64,000 nt of DNA from Candidatus Cloacimonadota bacterium (lineage in GTDB: Bacteria; Muiribacteriota; UBA6191). The notes under the pieces are model-generated. The model had not been told where the DNA came from. It saw nothing but the letters and a program-made list of their open reading frames with translations, and made no database searches. The stretch spans positions 6,724-70,723 of the forward strand of contig NVVD01000015.1 in the NCBI GenBank assembly GCA_002402105.1, in the 5' to 3' direction. The first letter of the stretch is position 1, and each line of letters opens with the position of its first letter. Shown in pieces: positions 51,233-61,125 of the stretch. The position numbers and the translations under genes were made by a program.

Positions 51233-51360
51233 AAAAAGAAGGCTCCCCTGACTTTAGCCCCAAATACACCCAAAAGGATTCCCTGCCGTTGCTTCCATCA
51301 CAGATCTGGCGGAGTTCGGGATCTTTTGCTGTTTCTGAGAATCAGGATCAACACCTTCCA
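51231..51360 (-). ncRNA. ffs: Signal recognition particle RNA (4.5S type)
   Basis: On the minus strand GAACTCCGCCAGATCTGTGA is followed at once by TGGAAGCAACGGCAGG. This matches the SRP domain IV pattern: CCAG with a GNRA-like loop (GTGA) and the conserved GGAAGCA asymmetric-loop strand, as in E. coli CAGGTCC-GGAA-GGAAGCAGC. The flanks pair: GGAAGG (51359-51354) and CCTGATT towards the 5' end with AAGTCAGG and CCTTC towards the 3' end. A T run (51237-51231) ends it. No Alu domain is seen, so it is the short Gram-negative form of about 125 nt. Confidence 0.85.
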
Positions 51361-51421
51361 AGAATGATTTTAAATACTTAGTCAGATAAGTTCAAGCTTC
51401 TATTGATTTGGAACTTGAACT

Positions 51422-52522
51422 TTACTGATTTAAAAGTTCTTTAATTTGCTGTGATAGTTTTTTTCGTTCTTTTATTTTTCTATAAACAGAATTATAATTA
51501 CTGGTTGAAACCTGAAATAAAGTATCAGCAATAGGATAAGAGATAATTTTAGCTAAGGCAGGGGGATAAAAAGTGCCTGCAAAAATAATTTTAGCTAATA
51601 AAGTAAGCTGTTGTGTAGGCCCCATTAAATTAGCTAGGGGAAGATTTACCCATATTTTTTGTGCTTCATTTTCATTTAAAGGTAAAAAATCCATTCCTTT
51701 TTGTAAAATGAGATTTCTTTGTTTTAGTTCTTCTGAGACTGTATAGGACATATGAAGTGCTATTTTACTTTTAAAGTTATTTGTAAGAAGAGCTTTTTCT
51801 ACAGTACTAAGAATACAAATAGTATTTGTTGTATGAATTTCATTGATAAGTTCAAGTTTAATTTGATGCCATTGAGGATCAAAAGATAAAATAGGTAGAA
51901 AGTATTGTTTGAGATGTTTTGAAAATAAAGCGTTTGAATCTTTTGTGAGGATTTGATTGATTTGTTTTAAAGTACTTTTTTTTGCCGAGTTCATTATCAT
52001 CAAGTTGGTGGTGGTTGTAGTAGAGTATTTAATTTGTGTGAAATTTTCAAGAAACTGAGCTAGTCGATAAATCGATGTAAAATATTGAACCGACTTTAGT
52101 GGATTACTTTGATGATATTTTTTAGCTTTTAATAGTAAAAGATCTTTTACTAAATTAAAATTTCTATAGTTAAAAAGAGCTTTCATATTGGCAATATTAT
52201 GTTTAGATTTGTTCATTGGGTTGATACTTTTACTTGCCCATAAGATTTCTATTAATGGATTTATTTTTTTGTCTATAGCGGGCTCATTTAAATGTTTGAG
52301 ACTGATTTTTTTGAGTGAAAGTATATTTGGTATTAGTTTAAAGTATTTAGGGAAAACTTGTTTATCATACTTATCTAGATTTATATGATAATTTTTATAC
52401 TTAAGAAGAAAAGATTTTGGAGGAGAAAAATCATAAAAAGTAAAATAAATAAAATTAAAAACTATTGAGTAACAAATAAGGATAAAAAGAAAAAAAAGAA
52501 TAGTTTTAAAAACTTTAAACAT
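51422..52522 (-). CDS. Membrane-anchored unknown protein
   Basis: A 366-residue protein with one N-terminal membrane segment (FKTILFFLFILICYSIVFNF) and a helical remainder. LASLKAKK-like heptads and long stretches such as KYHQSNPLKSVQYFTSIYRL suggest a TPR-like superhelix, but no consensus repeat is clear. AGGAACC precedes ATG 52522. It is divergent from dnaN and lies downstream of nothing else on its strand; the SRP RNA gene follows. The family is not recognised. Confidence 0.55.
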   Translation of the reverse strand: MFKVFKTILFFLFILICYSIVFNFIYFTFYDFSPPKSFLLKYKNYHINLDKYDKQVFPKYFKLIPNILSLKKISLKHLNEPAIDKKINPLIEILWASKSINPMNKSKHNIANMKALFNYRNFNLVKDLLLLKAKKYHQSNPLKSVQYFTSIYRLAQFLENFTQIKYSTTTTTNLMIMNSAKKSTLKQINQILTKDSNALFSKHLKQYFLPILSFDPQWHQIKLELINEIHTTNTICILSTVEKALLTNNFKSKIALHMSYTVSEELKQRNLILQKGMDFLPLNENEAQKIWVNLPLANLMGPTQQLTLLAKIIFAGTFYPPALAKIISYPIADTLFQVSTSNYNSVYRKIKERKKLSQQIKELLNQ

Positions 52523-52682
52523 ATTTGGTTCCTGGCTGTTTAAATTTGGATAAACCTGATTGTTATGATTTGTATTATAAAAATTTTATCAAAAAAAATC
52601 ATTAATCGCAATTGATTTACTCTTGCAAAATAAGAGAGTTCTTTATAAACTCTCGTTTTATATTTAAACTATCCATGTACAT

Positions 52683-52713
52683 TTGGATATAAAGATATTA
52701 CTCACATTATAAT
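52683..52713 (+). promoter_or_regulatory. Possible dnaN promoter
   Basis: TTGGAT (52683-52688) and a perfect TATAAT (52708-52713) are 19 bases apart, with ATG only 15 bases after. The spacing is long and the leader would be very short. A hairpin GAGAGTT-ctttata-AACTCTC at 52634-52654 lies upstream. No DnaA boxes that I can support are present. Confidence 0.35.
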
Positions 52714-52728
52714 TTGAGTGGAGACACA

Positions 52729-53856
52729 ATGAAAATATATTGCCAAAAAGATGATTTATTAAAAGGTTTACAGGTCGTTTCAAGAGCTTTACCTGCAACT
52801 ACTGCTATACCTGAGCTTACCCATTTTTACTTTAAAGCTAAAGAGGGTGTTTTATCAGTTTGTGCAACAAATATGAAGACTTATATTTCAACAATAATAC
52901 CAGCAGAAATTCTAAGAGAAGGAGAAATCTTAGTTCAAGGGAAGTTTTTTTTAGAACTAGTCCAGTCTTTAAATAGTTTTGGAAATAAACACGCTGTTGT
53001 TGATGTAAACGAAGAAAATAATCGAGTTTTATTTACTTTAGAGGGTGAGCGCTTAAAGTATGAACTAACAGGTCGTGGAAGAGAAGAGTATCCAGAGGTA
53101 GAATTAATAGAAGCAGAAACAGAATTTAAAATAGATGGAAAAATGTTGAAAGATTTATTTAAATTTGGTTCTATTGCTTCTGCTGCTACTGAAACTTCTG
53201 TTCAAGGCTTTAGAGGTGTTTGTATGGAGATTAAAGATTCTAAATTGACGATAGCTTCAATGGATGGAAACAGGCTTGCCATGATATCTCGAATTTTACC
53301 AAGGTTTGAAGGAATGAGTTTTCGATGGTTATTATCTTTAGAGGTTGTTTCAGAACTTTTAAAAATTCTTCCAGATGAAGAGGTTTTAGTACAACAAAGA
53401 GATAATAAAGTTTTACTGAGGTTTTCAAACATTATATTTCAAACAATGCTGAGTGAAGGTGACTTCGTTGATTATGAAGACTTCATTCCCGATGATTTAG
53501 AGGGTGGAATAGAACTTTCAAGAACTGAATTTTTAAGTAATCTCAAAGGCTTACAACCAGTTTCAAGAGAAAGTGGGGATCGTATTGCGATTGATATTTC
53601 TGAGGATGTATTTGGTTTGAGCTCTTTTAATGAAAAATTTGGTGAAGCTTATCGTGAAATTAAAATAGAGGGCTCAAACGAAGAAATGAACTTAGCTTTT
53701 AATGCTAGATATATCATAGATTTTTTAAACTCTTCTAGCGATCAAACTATTTTAATGCAATGTGATGGCGAAGGAATGCCGGCATACTTTTGGTCCAAAG
53801 AGAATATTCAAGAAGCTAGTGATCTTTGTGTAATTATGTCATTAACTGTTCAATAA
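52729..53856 (+). CDS. dnaN: DNA polymerase III beta clamp
   Basis: A 375-residue beta clamp from ATG 52729 (GTGGAGACACA upstream). MKIYCQKDDLLKGLQVVSRA is the usual start, the three domains follow, and the C-terminus QEASDLCVIMSLTVQ replaces the standard MP-(M/V)-RL end. It forms the sliding clamp of the replicative polymerase. dnaA and recF, its usual neighbours, are absent, so this is not an obvious oriC. It is followed after 19 bases by the HEAT-APRT gene. Confidence 0.93.
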   Translation: MKIYCQKDDLLKGLQVVSRALPATTAIPELTHFYFKAKEGVLSVCATNMKTYISTIIPAEILREGEILVQGKFFLELVQSLNSFGNKHAVVDVNEENNRVLFTLEGERLKYELTGRGREEYPEVELIEAETEFKIDGKMLKDLFKFGSIASAATETSVQGFRGVCMEIKDSKLTIASMDGNRLAMISRILPRFEGMSFRWLLSLEVVSELLKILPDEEVLVQQRDNKVLLRFSNIIFQTMLSEGDFVDYEDFIPDDLEGGIELSRTEFLSNLKGLQPVSRESGDRIAIDISEDVFGLSSFNEKFGEAYREIKIEGSNEEMNLAFNARYIIDFLNSSSDQTILMQCDGEGMPAYFWSKENIQEASDLCVIMSLTVQ

Positions 53857-53875
53857 AACCTTAGGTGGAGATGAA

Positions 53876-55585
53876 ATGAAAGAAATATTAGAATCTTTAA
53901 AAAGTGATCAAGCTGAGATTAGAAAAGACGCAATTTTGTCACTAAAGGATAAAAAAGATGAGGAGTTTATTCTTTTATTAATTGAATCATTAGAGGATGA
54001 ATCAAAACAAGTAGCTGACGCGGCTTTAAGTGTTTTAAAAATGCAGGGTGATACAATTTTTGTAAACTTGATGAAAGCTTTACAACATTCTTCACCAAAA
54101 ATACGAAAAAAAATCTCCAAAATTTTATTAAACTTGGGTAATGACTTTATTTCAAATTTGATTGAACTGGCAAAGTCAAACACAGAAGATATTCAATTTT
54201 GGATTAGTGAAATATTGCCTCATTTTAAAGAGGTTTCTTTGCCTAGTTTAGTAGAGCTATCAGACTCTAAATCAATGCCTGAAAGATTATGCGCAATTAA
54301 AGCTTTGGGTAAAATAAATCATTTTGATGCTGTATCTCCTTTGATTAAGCATTTAAGTGATGAAGAATGGATTATAAGAAAAGAATCCGCTTGTTCTTTG
54401 CTTGCTCTTGAAGAGCATTCTTTGAACGATGTTTTAAAACTATCTAAAAACAGTGAGTTTGACTTACAATTTTGGGCTATTCAGATTTTAGGAAAACTAG
54501 ATAAAAAAGAGTCTAAAAATGCGTTGATAGAAATGGCTCTTGATAAAGATACAAAGGTTGGTCATAAACAGGCTTTGATTAATATCTTTAAGGCTTTTGA
54601 CTCGGTTGATTTTGTTGCTCCATTGATTAAAATGTTTTCTGATGAAAACTGGTTTATACGAAAACAAGCAGCAGAAGCAATTTGGGAAATTGGACCAGAC
54701 TCTGAAAATGAATTAGTTAAATCCTTAGAGAGTGGAGATAAAAATATTAGATATTGGTCAGTTCGAGTTTTAGGAGATTTACAGTCTCAATACCAAAGTG
54801 AAAAATTGAGTAAGATTTTAAAATCAGATAAGTCTTGGTCTGTACGTGCAGCCGCAGCTCAAGCACTTGGAGAGATTGGGCAAGATTTTGCGAGTGAGGC
54901 CTTAATGAATGCTTTACAAGATACATCAGAATACGTTAGAAAAAACTCTTCATTGGCATTAAATAAAATAAGAGAAGTTCAAGAAGTTAGAGAAGAATCA
55001 ACAGATAAGTGGATAAATGCCTACACTTATGAGGTATTTTCAAATTTAAAATCAAAAAGGAAAAACTCCATGCTAAATCGTGTAAAATCATTAATAACAG
55101 ATGTTCCAGATTTCCCAAAACCAGGTATAATATTTAAAGATATTTCTCCTTTGTTAGCTTCGAGTCATGGCTTAAGTGATGCTACAAAACTATTTGCATC
55201 ATCCATTAAAGATTTAGAGATTGATTTAATTTTAGGCGTTGAATCAAGAGGTTTTATTTTTGGTTCGGCTTTAGCTCAAGAGTTAAACGTTGGATTTGTT
55301 CCAGTTAGAAAAAAAGGAAAACTACCTGGTGAGTTATTGGCTGAAAGCTATGATTTAGAGTATGGCTCTGCTACGTTAGAGCTACAAAAAGGCCATACTA
55401 CGGGTAAAAAAGTAATCATAATTGATGATGTTTTGGCAACTGGTGGTACAGCAGAAGCTGTTGTAAATCTTGTTAAAAAAGATGGAGCAGAAATTTTGGC
55501 TTTACTATTTTTATTAGAAATAGACTTTTTAAAAGGTTCTGAAAGATTAAATGAAAATAGAATTGAATCTTTAATACATGTTTAA
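53876..55585 (+). CDS. apt: HEAT-repeat / adenine phosphoribosyltransferase fusion
   Basis: A 569-residue protein. Residues 1-395 are HEAT repeats (WIIRKESACSLLALEE, WFIRKQAAEAIWEIG, WSVRAAAAQALGEIG). From 399 it is a full APRT: RVKSLITDVPDFPKPGIIFK, ILGVESRGFIFGSALA and the PRPP loop IIIDDVLATGGTAEAVV. An internal ATG at 55070, 9 bases after AAAAGG, falls exactly at the APRT start, so a free enzyme of about 170 residues may also be made. APRT salvages adenine to AMP. The fusion is unusual. Confidence 0.85.
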   Translation: MKEILESLKSDQAEIRKDAILSLKDKKDEEFILLLIESLEDESKQVADAALSVLKMQGDTIFVNLMKALQHSSPKIRKKISKILLNLGNDFISNLIELAKSNTEDIQFWISEILPHFKEVSLPSLVELSDSKSMPERLCAIKALGKINHFDAVSPLIKHLSDEEWIIRKESACSLLALEEHSLNDVLKLSKNSEFDLQFWAIQILGKLDKKESKNALIEMALDKDTKVGHKQALINIFKAFDSVDFVAPLIKMFSDENWFIRKQAAEAIWEIGPDSENELVKSLESGDKNIRYWSVRVLGDLQSQYQSEKLSKILKSDKSWSVRAAAAQALGEIGQDFASEALMNALQDTSEYVRKNSSLALNKIREVQEVREESTDKWINAYTYEVFSNLKSKRKNSMLNRVKSLITDVPDFPKPGIIFKDISPLLASSHGLSDATKLFASSIKDLEIDLILGVESRGFIFGSALAQELNVGFVPVRKKGKLPGELLAESYDLEYGSATLELQKGHTTGKKVIIIDDVLATGGTAEAVVNLVKKDGAEILALLFLLEIDFLKGSERLNENRIESLIHV

Positions 55586-55611
55586 TTTGAGCTTTTGTAT
55601 TTGCTTTGCTC

Positions 55612-55640
55612 TAGACACTTTGTTAAAGGCTAAGTATAAT
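55612..55640 (+). promoter_or_regulatory. Promoter of the HEAT-repeat gene
   Basis: TAGACA at 55612-55617 and TATAAT at 55635-55640 with an optimal 17-base spacer. The start codon lies 33 bases downstream. This is one of the best sigma-70-type matches in the window. Confidence 0.65.
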
Positions 55641-55672
55641 ACTATGCAATAGTCTTTAATGAAGGAGTAAGT

Positions 55673-56671
55673 GTGTATAAAATGAAAAGCAGTAATTTAG
55701 ATTATTCAGATTCTACTTATGATGAAAACTACTTAGGTGAAGATGATGATTGGGAATCTCGTTTTTCAGACTTGAAATCTCTTTGTTCTTCTGAGATTGA
55801 TATAGATGAAAAAATAACTTTTTTAAAAGAAGCATTAAATGATAACCATAGGGCTGTACGTTATACGTCTGTTACCTTTTTAAAAGACCTAGAGCATGAA
55901 CAGGTAGAAGAGCTATTAATTTACGCACTTTGTGACTCTGATGAATGGGTAAGAGTTAGAGCGGTTGAGGGTTTATCTCGCCTAGACTCTCCAGATGTAG
56001 CAGAAATATTTGTTAAATATTTGGACCAAGAAGAAAATCCAAAGGTAAAGGCTACTTTAGTCAAACATTTGGGCTTATTTCAAGAAGATGGCTTAATACC
56101 AACAATTGCTTGTTATTTAGAAGATGAAGATGCTCGTGTACGTGCAAATGCTGTAGAAGGTTTAGGATTTTATCCAAGTGAAAGAGTTTTACATATTATT
56201 AAGCCTTTTTTAGAAGATGATAACCCCAGAATCAGAGCAAACGTCGCTTTAATTTTATCAAAAACAAGTGATACTAAAGCACAATTAACTATTGATGAGA
56301 TGTTAGATTCAAAAAACTCTTATCAAATAGTAGGAGCAATTTTTTCATTAGGTGAGCTTAAAGATGAAAAATATATTCCAAAACTATTTGAATATTTAAA
56401 CCATCCTTCTGCTTTAATTCAAAGAAATGTTAGAGATGCTTTAATTAAGTTTGGTATAAAAATACAAGGACTTTTATTAAAAGAGATTCGTTCAAGGGGT
56501 GGAGATTTTTTTGTAATTGGAGCTATTCAAGTTTTGGGGTTTATTGGAGATAAAAAAGCAATAAAAACTTTAATAAATTTAATGGAATCAGGAGAAGGTG
56601 AAGTGCGCTCTTTTGCAGAAGAGTCTATTGATAAAATTTATCAAAGAGCAGAAAATAAAGAGAATTATTAG
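55673..56671 (+). CDS. HEAT-repeat protein
   Basis: A 332-residue protein made of seven or eight HEAT/PBS-lyase-like repeats (NHRAVRYTSVTFLKDLEH, DEWVRVRAVEGLSRLD, DARVRANAVEGLGFYP, NPRIRANVALILSK) after an acidic N-terminal 40 residues. GTG 55673, 5 bases after AGGAG, is preferred; ATG 55682 is the alternative. Such scaffolds bind protein partners; the partner is unknown. It resembles the repeat half of the HEAT-APRT fusion upstream and may be its paralogue. Confidence 0.85.
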   Translation: MYKMKSSNLDYSDSTYDENYLGEDDDWESRFSDLKSLCSSEIDIDEKITFLKEALNDNHRAVRYTSVTFLKDLEHEQVEELLIYALCDSDEWVRVRAVEGLSRLDSPDVAEIFVKYLDQEENPKVKATLVKHLGLFQEDGLIPTIACYLEDEDARVRANAVEGLGFYPSERVLHIIKPFLEDDNPRIRANVALILSKTSDTKAQLTIDEMLDSKNSYQIVGAIFSLGELKDEKYIPKLFEYLNHPSALIQRNVRDALIKFGIKIQGLLLKEIRSRGGDFFVIGAIQVLGFIGDKKAIKTLINLMESGEGEVRSFAEESIDKIYQRAENKENY

Positions 56672-56856
56672 GTAACCTTGTAGTTTTCTTTATTAAAGTT
56701 CAGAAAGAAAGACAAAATATCTCATGTACCTCCTCTTTTTGTTTGCCTTTTATTTTCTCTTCCAATAATATTGTTTATGACTTTTTGTTGCTTTTAATAT
56801 ATAATCACTTAAACTTGTTTGTTTTTGTCAAAATACTTATCTTGGAGCTTTTTAGC

Positions 56857-58827
56857 TTGAAAAACTATCCGTTCATATATATTTTTGTTTTTGCTTTATT
56901 TTTAAATACTTCTGTATTTTCACAAAAACTACACTTTAGTGCATCTTATCAAGAGTATAATCAAAAATTAGGTTTAATTGTACTAAAAGATCAGGCCTCC
57001 ATAGTTGGAGCAGATTTTCAAATTGAAGCTGATAATTTACAATATAATTTAGTAACGGGTGATACTTATGCTCGTGGTAATGTAAAGCTTTTCAAAGAAG
57101 AAGATGTAGTTAGAGCTGATAGTCTTAAATATAATATACGAACCCAAGAGGGTTCAATGGAAGATTTTAAGACCATAACATTAAATACTTTTATTTCAGG
57201 ACAATCAGCAATAATGCTTCCTCAAAAAATGAAACTAAGTGGAGCTCATGCTACTACTTGTGATCATATGCATCATCATTATCATATTACTGCTAAAGAA
57301 ATGATTTTGATTCCAAATAAAAAACTTTTTTTAAAGAAAGCCTCCTTTTACCTCGGAAACAGAAAAATATTAACCGTACCTGCTTATAAGTTTGATTTAA
57401 CTGGTGGTAGAGCAGATGCTCCTTTAGTGATTATTCCAGGATATGATCAATCTCGAGGGATATATACTAAAATTAAATGGGATTATTACTTTAATGAAGA
57501 CTTTTATGGAGAAGTAAAAGTAACTCCAAGCTCTCGGCAAAAAGTAGATTATGAAGTTAGTGCAGAAATAAATGATACAAAAAGGTCTCCTAGCCAAGTA
57601 ACAATCTCTCGAAATAATGATGACTTTACAGGTAATACTTCAAATAGAGTTGCCTTTGTTCAAAGTTACTCTCATGAAACGGCAGGAGACGCTAACTTAA
57701 GAGTTAATTATTTAGTAGATTCATCACGTTTTTTTTCAGATAACAAAGAGTTAGATTACTTTTTAGACTACAGAAAAAGTTTAGATAAGGGTTTTGTTGC
57801 AAGATTAGAGGTACAAGGTAGAGAAGACCCTGATAAAAACTCTTATCTTCAAGATAGTTTAGTACAAAGCTTGGGTAAAAAACCTTCTATATTTTTAGAC
57901 TCACCAACTCGTAGAATTAGTGGAGGGCCATTTCAATATCGTTATCAATTAGGTTATACAAAATATAAAGAGCAATCATTTACAAAAACTGTAGATTCAG
58001 CAGTTAAAGATATTGTATTGCATGGTTATCACGATACAATTAATACATTGGGCGGAAAACTAAGAACAAACACTATGTTCAAAAAAAGTTATTATAGTGG
58101 TGGTTCAGATAGAGATTATTTTCGTTTAAATACGAGTTTAAATCATAAACTAGGTAAAGATTTTTCATCTTTCTTTCAGTATAACTGGCATGATGTAGAT
58201 GGAATAAACCCGTTTGTTAGCTTTGACAAATTAAATGATCGAGAGCTTTTAACTCATCGTTTGGCCTATCATTCAAAAAGAATATCTAGTACTTTGTTTC
58301 AATCTACATTTGATTTAAAAAGAAGCTCGTTTGGCTCTTTATCTTCAAATATAAGATATAGAGGTGTAAGCCAAATAAGACCTTGGTCTATAAATTTTAG
58401 AGCAGCTTATCAAAATGGTCGTAAAAAATCATCCTTGAGTGGTCTGAAATTATCTTCACTTTTTACAAATTATAGCGTAAGAAGACCAGATATTTGGGAG
58501 CTTGACTTCAGAGCTCAATATTCAAATCTAAACTCTAGGTGGGAGAGTTTTACCCAAAGTACAGAGTATATTTTAAACAGAAAAAATCGAATAGAAATGT
58601 ATAGTCATTATAATTCTGTTACAAATGAGCTAACTCGTTTAAGTCTTGGGGTTACAAAAGATTTTCACTGCTGGGAAGGTAAATTAGACTGGGATTTCAA
58701 ACAAAAAGAGATTTCAATTCAGTTTTATTTAAAGCAAGGGTCTAATCAAGGTCTTGGACTAAGACTAAACTATGAAGAAGCTCTAAGAATCACTCCAGAC
58801 TTACCAGAAATAAATGAAGCAGTTTAA
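56857..58827 (+). CDS. LptD/OstA-like outer-membrane protein
   Basis: A 656-residue protein from TTG 56857, 9 bases after GGAG, which gives a clean signal peptide (MKNYPFIYIFVFALFLNTSVFS); a longer frame from 56743 is unlikely. Residues about 35-130 are an OstA/LptA-like beta jelly roll (FQIEADNLQYNLVTGDTYAR, GNVKLFKEEDVVRADSLKYN). The rest is a beta barrel (ELDFRAQYSNLNSRWESF). LptD inserts lipopolysaccharide into the outer membrane. A cluster of His (CDHMHHHYH) near 150 is odd. LptD is usually about 780 residues, so this is short and may be a relative. Confidence 0.72.
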   Translation: MKNYPFIYIFVFALFLNTSVFSQKLHFSASYQEYNQKLGLIVLKDQASIVGADFQIEADNLQYNLVTGDTYARGNVKLFKEEDVVRADSLKYNIRTQEGSMEDFKTITLNTFISGQSAIMLPQKMKLSGAHATTCDHMHHHYHITAKEMILIPNKKLFLKKASFYLGNRKILTVPAYKFDLTGGRADAPLVIIPGYDQSRGIYTKIKWDYYFNEDFYGEVKVTPSSRQKVDYEVSAEINDTKRSPSQVTISRNNDDFTGNTSNRVAFVQSYSHETAGDANLRVNYLVDSSRFFSDNKELDYFLDYRKSLDKGFVARLEVQGREDPDKNSYLQDSLVQSLGKKPSIFLDSPTRRISGGPFQYRYQLGYTKYKEQSFTKTVDSAVKDIVLHGYHDTINTLGGKLRTNTMFKKSYYSGGSDRDYFRLNTSLNHKLGKDFSSFFQYNWHDVDGINPFVSFDKLNDRELLTHRLAYHSKRISSTLFQSTFDLKRSSFGSLSSNIRYRGVSQIRPWSINFRAAYQNGRKKSSLSGLKLSSLFTNYSVRRPDIWELDFRAQYSNLNSRWESFTQSTEYILNRKNRIEMYSHYNSVTNELTRLSLGVTKDFHCWEGKLDWDFKQKEISIQFYLKQGSNQGLGLRLNYEEALRITPDLPEINEAV

Positions 58828-58847
58828 ATTAAATAAAGGTAAAACTT

Positions 58848-59861
58848 ATGTCAACTAAAAGCAAGGAAATGAACTCACGTAATAAAATTGCGATTTTTTT
58901 AATGTTTTTAGGGCCTGACTTATCTCGTGAAATAGTTAAATTACTCTCAGAAGAAGAGATGGAGACAATAGCAGTTGAGATAGCACGTATCAGAAGAGTA
59001 GATCAAGAAGATCGTGATGCTGTTGTAGAAGACTTCTATAATATGGTCAAAGCACAAGAGTTTATAACGTCTGGTGGTGTTTCAGCAGCGAGAGACTTTT
59101 TAAGGGCAGCAGTTGGTGATGAAAGTGCTGAAAACATTATTTCAAAATTAACATCTTCATTAGAGGTACAGCCATTTGATTTAATTAGAGCGGCTGATCC
59201 AGAGCATTTGAAAAATTTTATTTCAGGAGAACATCCACAAACAATAGCATTAATTTTGGCTTATTTAGCTTCTGATAAAGCAGCTATAATATTGTCTTCA
59301 TTTAATGCAGAGACTCAAGTAGAGGTAGCAAAACGACTAGCTATGATGGACAGAACAAGCCCTGAAATTGTTAGAGACGTTGAGTCTATTTTAGAGAAAA
59401 AACTATCAAGTGTCTCTCAAACAGATTATGCATCTGTTGGTGGGGTAGACTCTTTAGTAGATATTATCAATCAAGTCGATCGTGGAACTGAAAAAGCTAT
59501 TATTGAAAACCTTGAGATTCAAAATCCCGATTTAGCAGAAGAAATTAAAAAACGTATGTTTGTATTTGAAGATTTGAATATGCTTGATGATAGAGGTATG
59601 CAAAGGGTTTTAAAAGAGGTTGATAGTAAAGATTTAGGCCTTGCTTTAAAGTCAGCTTCAGAAGATGTTAAAAAGAAATTTTTAAAGAATATGTCTAAAA
59701 GAGCTTCTCAGATGTTACAAGACGAGATGGCTTTCATGGGGCCTGTACGTATTAAAGACGTAGAAGAAGCCCAACAGAAGATTGTAAATGTTGTTAGAGG
59801 GCTTGAAGAGAATGGTGAGATTGTTGTATCTCGAGGTGGCGAAGACGAACTAGTAACATAA
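58848..59861 (+). CDS. fliG: Flagellar motor switch protein FliG
   Basis: A 337-residue FliG of normal length. It has KIAIFLMFLGPDLSREIVKL at the start, the family motif GEHPQTIALILAYL, and the C-terminal charged region (FVFEDLNMLDDRGMQRVLKE) that contacts the MotA stator, including the conserved D and R residues. FliG couples stator and rotor of the flagellar motor. It stands alone here; other flagellar genes are not in the window, so it either belongs to a dispersed set or serves another rotary system. Confidence 0.92.
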   Translation: MSTKSKEMNSRNKIAIFLMFLGPDLSREIVKLLSEEEMETIAVEIARIRRVDQEDRDAVVEDFYNMVKAQEFITSGGVSAARDFLRAAVGDESAENIISKLTSSLEVQPFDLIRAADPEHLKNFISGEHPQTIALILAYLASDKAAIILSSFNAETQVEVAKRLAMMDRTSPEIVRDVESILEKKLSSVSQTDYASVGGVDSLVDIINQVDRGTEKAIIENLEIQNPDLAEEIKKRMFVFEDLNMLDDRGMQRVLKEVDSKDLGLALKSASEDVKKKFLKNMSKRASQMLQDEMAFMGPVRIKDVEEAQQKIVNVVRGLEENGEIVVSRGGEDELVT

Positions 59862-59949
59862 TAATTATTCAAAAAAATTGACATTTTAGGGCAGTCCTGA
59901 TATTGTCGTCCAAAATATCTATACTTATTAAATTTGAAAAAGGCTAAAA

Positions 59950-60168
59950 ATGGCAAAAACGGATACAATAGAGGTAGAAGGAACTGTACTTGAAGCTCTT
60001 CCTAATGCCATGTTTAATGTAAAACTTGAAAATGGACATGAGCTTTTAGCTCACATATCTGGAAAAATGAGAAAGTTTTATATCAGAATTATTCCAGGAG
60101 ATAAAGTCAAAATAGAAATGTCTCCATACGATTTAACCCGTGGAAGAATCACATATCGATCTAAGTAA
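59950..60168 (+). CDS. infA: Translation initiation factor IF-1
   Basis: A 72-residue S1-fold protein: [20 protein letters not shown] at the start, [20 protein letters not shown], then [20 protein letters not shown] and GRITYRSK. It is essentially the standard IF-1, which blocks the A site during initiation. tilS starts 29 bases before its end. AAAAAGG precedes the ATG. Confidence 0.97.
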   Translation: MAKTDTIEVEGTVLEALPNAMFNVKLENGHELLAHISGKMRKFYIRIIPGDKVKIEMSPYDLTRGRITYRSK

Positions 60169-61120
60169 GATTTTTAATCAACTTAAAGACGAAACTTTTA
60201 GTAAAGCTTTTCCAATTGATGGGAAAGTTTTTCTTTTATCCCTGTCAGGTGGGGCAGACTCTGTTTTTTTATTTCATTTTCTTTGCTTTTTAAAAGAGAA
60301 TCATGACTTCACTTTTGAAGCTATACACTTTAATCATAATTTAAGAGATAAGGAGTCTGATCAAGATGAGGCTTTTTGTAGAAAGCTTTGTAATGATTTT
60401 TTTGTACCTCTATATGTAAAGCACTTTACTTTTGATAAAATAAAAAATCTCCAAGATAGTGCTAGAAAAGCACGTTATAAATCTTTGAAAAAATACTTAA
60501 GTCAAAAAGAAAATGCTTTTTTATTAACAGCTCATCATTTAGATGACTCGTTAGAGTCTTTTCTAATTGGTTTGCATCAAGGTAGACTAGATAGCAGAAT
60601 TTTATCACTAAATAAGTTACAATTAAGTCATAAAATTTTACGACCGTTGGTTTCATTAAAAAAAGAAATGATAGTAAGTTATTTAAATGAAAGCAATTTA
60701 ATCTATAGAACTGATTCTTCTAATTTGGATATTAAATATTTGAGAAACTTTTATAGAGAGTCTTCAATCATGAAATATTCAGACGACTTATTTAAGATTC
60801 AAAATTATTTAACTGAAGTTGAAGAAAGTAAGAAGAACTTATTTTTAGCAATGCTATCTGGTAAGACTATAAATGATAGTAATTTTAAAATAAAAAAAGA
60901 AGATATTAAAAGTTATAGTATAACTTTTAAAAAAGAGTTTTTTTATTATATAATTCAGAAAAACTTCGTGAAATTTATGGCAAAGTTAGATGTTAAGCGA
61001 ATAGAACAGCTTTTTAATATCAATAGATTTGGTAAGAAAACTTTTATCCTATCTAAATATGAAAATAAAAAACTTTGCGTCATTGAATATAGTAAAAAGT
61101 ATGAAATATTAGTTGATTAG
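60140..61120 (+). CDS. tilS: tRNA(Ile)-lysidine synthetase TilS
   Basis: A 326-residue N-type ATP-pyrophosphatase. The PP-loop is [16 protein letters not shown], followed by [31 protein letters not shown] and [13 protein letters not shown]. It modifies the CAU anticodon of tRNA-Ile to lysidine. The GTG at 60140 lies inside infA (29-base overlap); no later start is suitable. The C-terminal domain is short compared with E. coli TilS (about 430), similar to short forms in other bacteria. Confidence 0.92.
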   Translation: MEESHIDLSKIFNQLKDETFSKAFPIDGKVFLLSLSGGADSVFLFHFLCFLKENHDFTFEAIHFNHNLRDKESDQDEAFCRKLCNDFFVPLYVKHFTFDKIKNLQDSARKARYKSLKKYLSQKENAFLLTAHHLDDSLESFLIGLHQGRLDSRILSLNKLQLSHKILRPLVSLKKEMIVSYLNESNLIYRTDSSNLDIKYLRNFYRESSIMKYSDDLFKIQNYLTEVEESKKNLFLAMLSGKTINDSNFKIKKEDIKSYSITFKKEFFYYIIQKNFVKFMAKLDVKRIEQLFNINRFGKKTFILSKYENKKLCVIEYSKKYEILVD

Positions 61121-61125
61121 GATAA

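Noticed and set aside
52523-52728. Replication origin next to dnaN
   Set aside because: No DnaA boxes or dnaA gene are seen, and dnaN is flanked by unrelated genes; a single hairpin is not enough.
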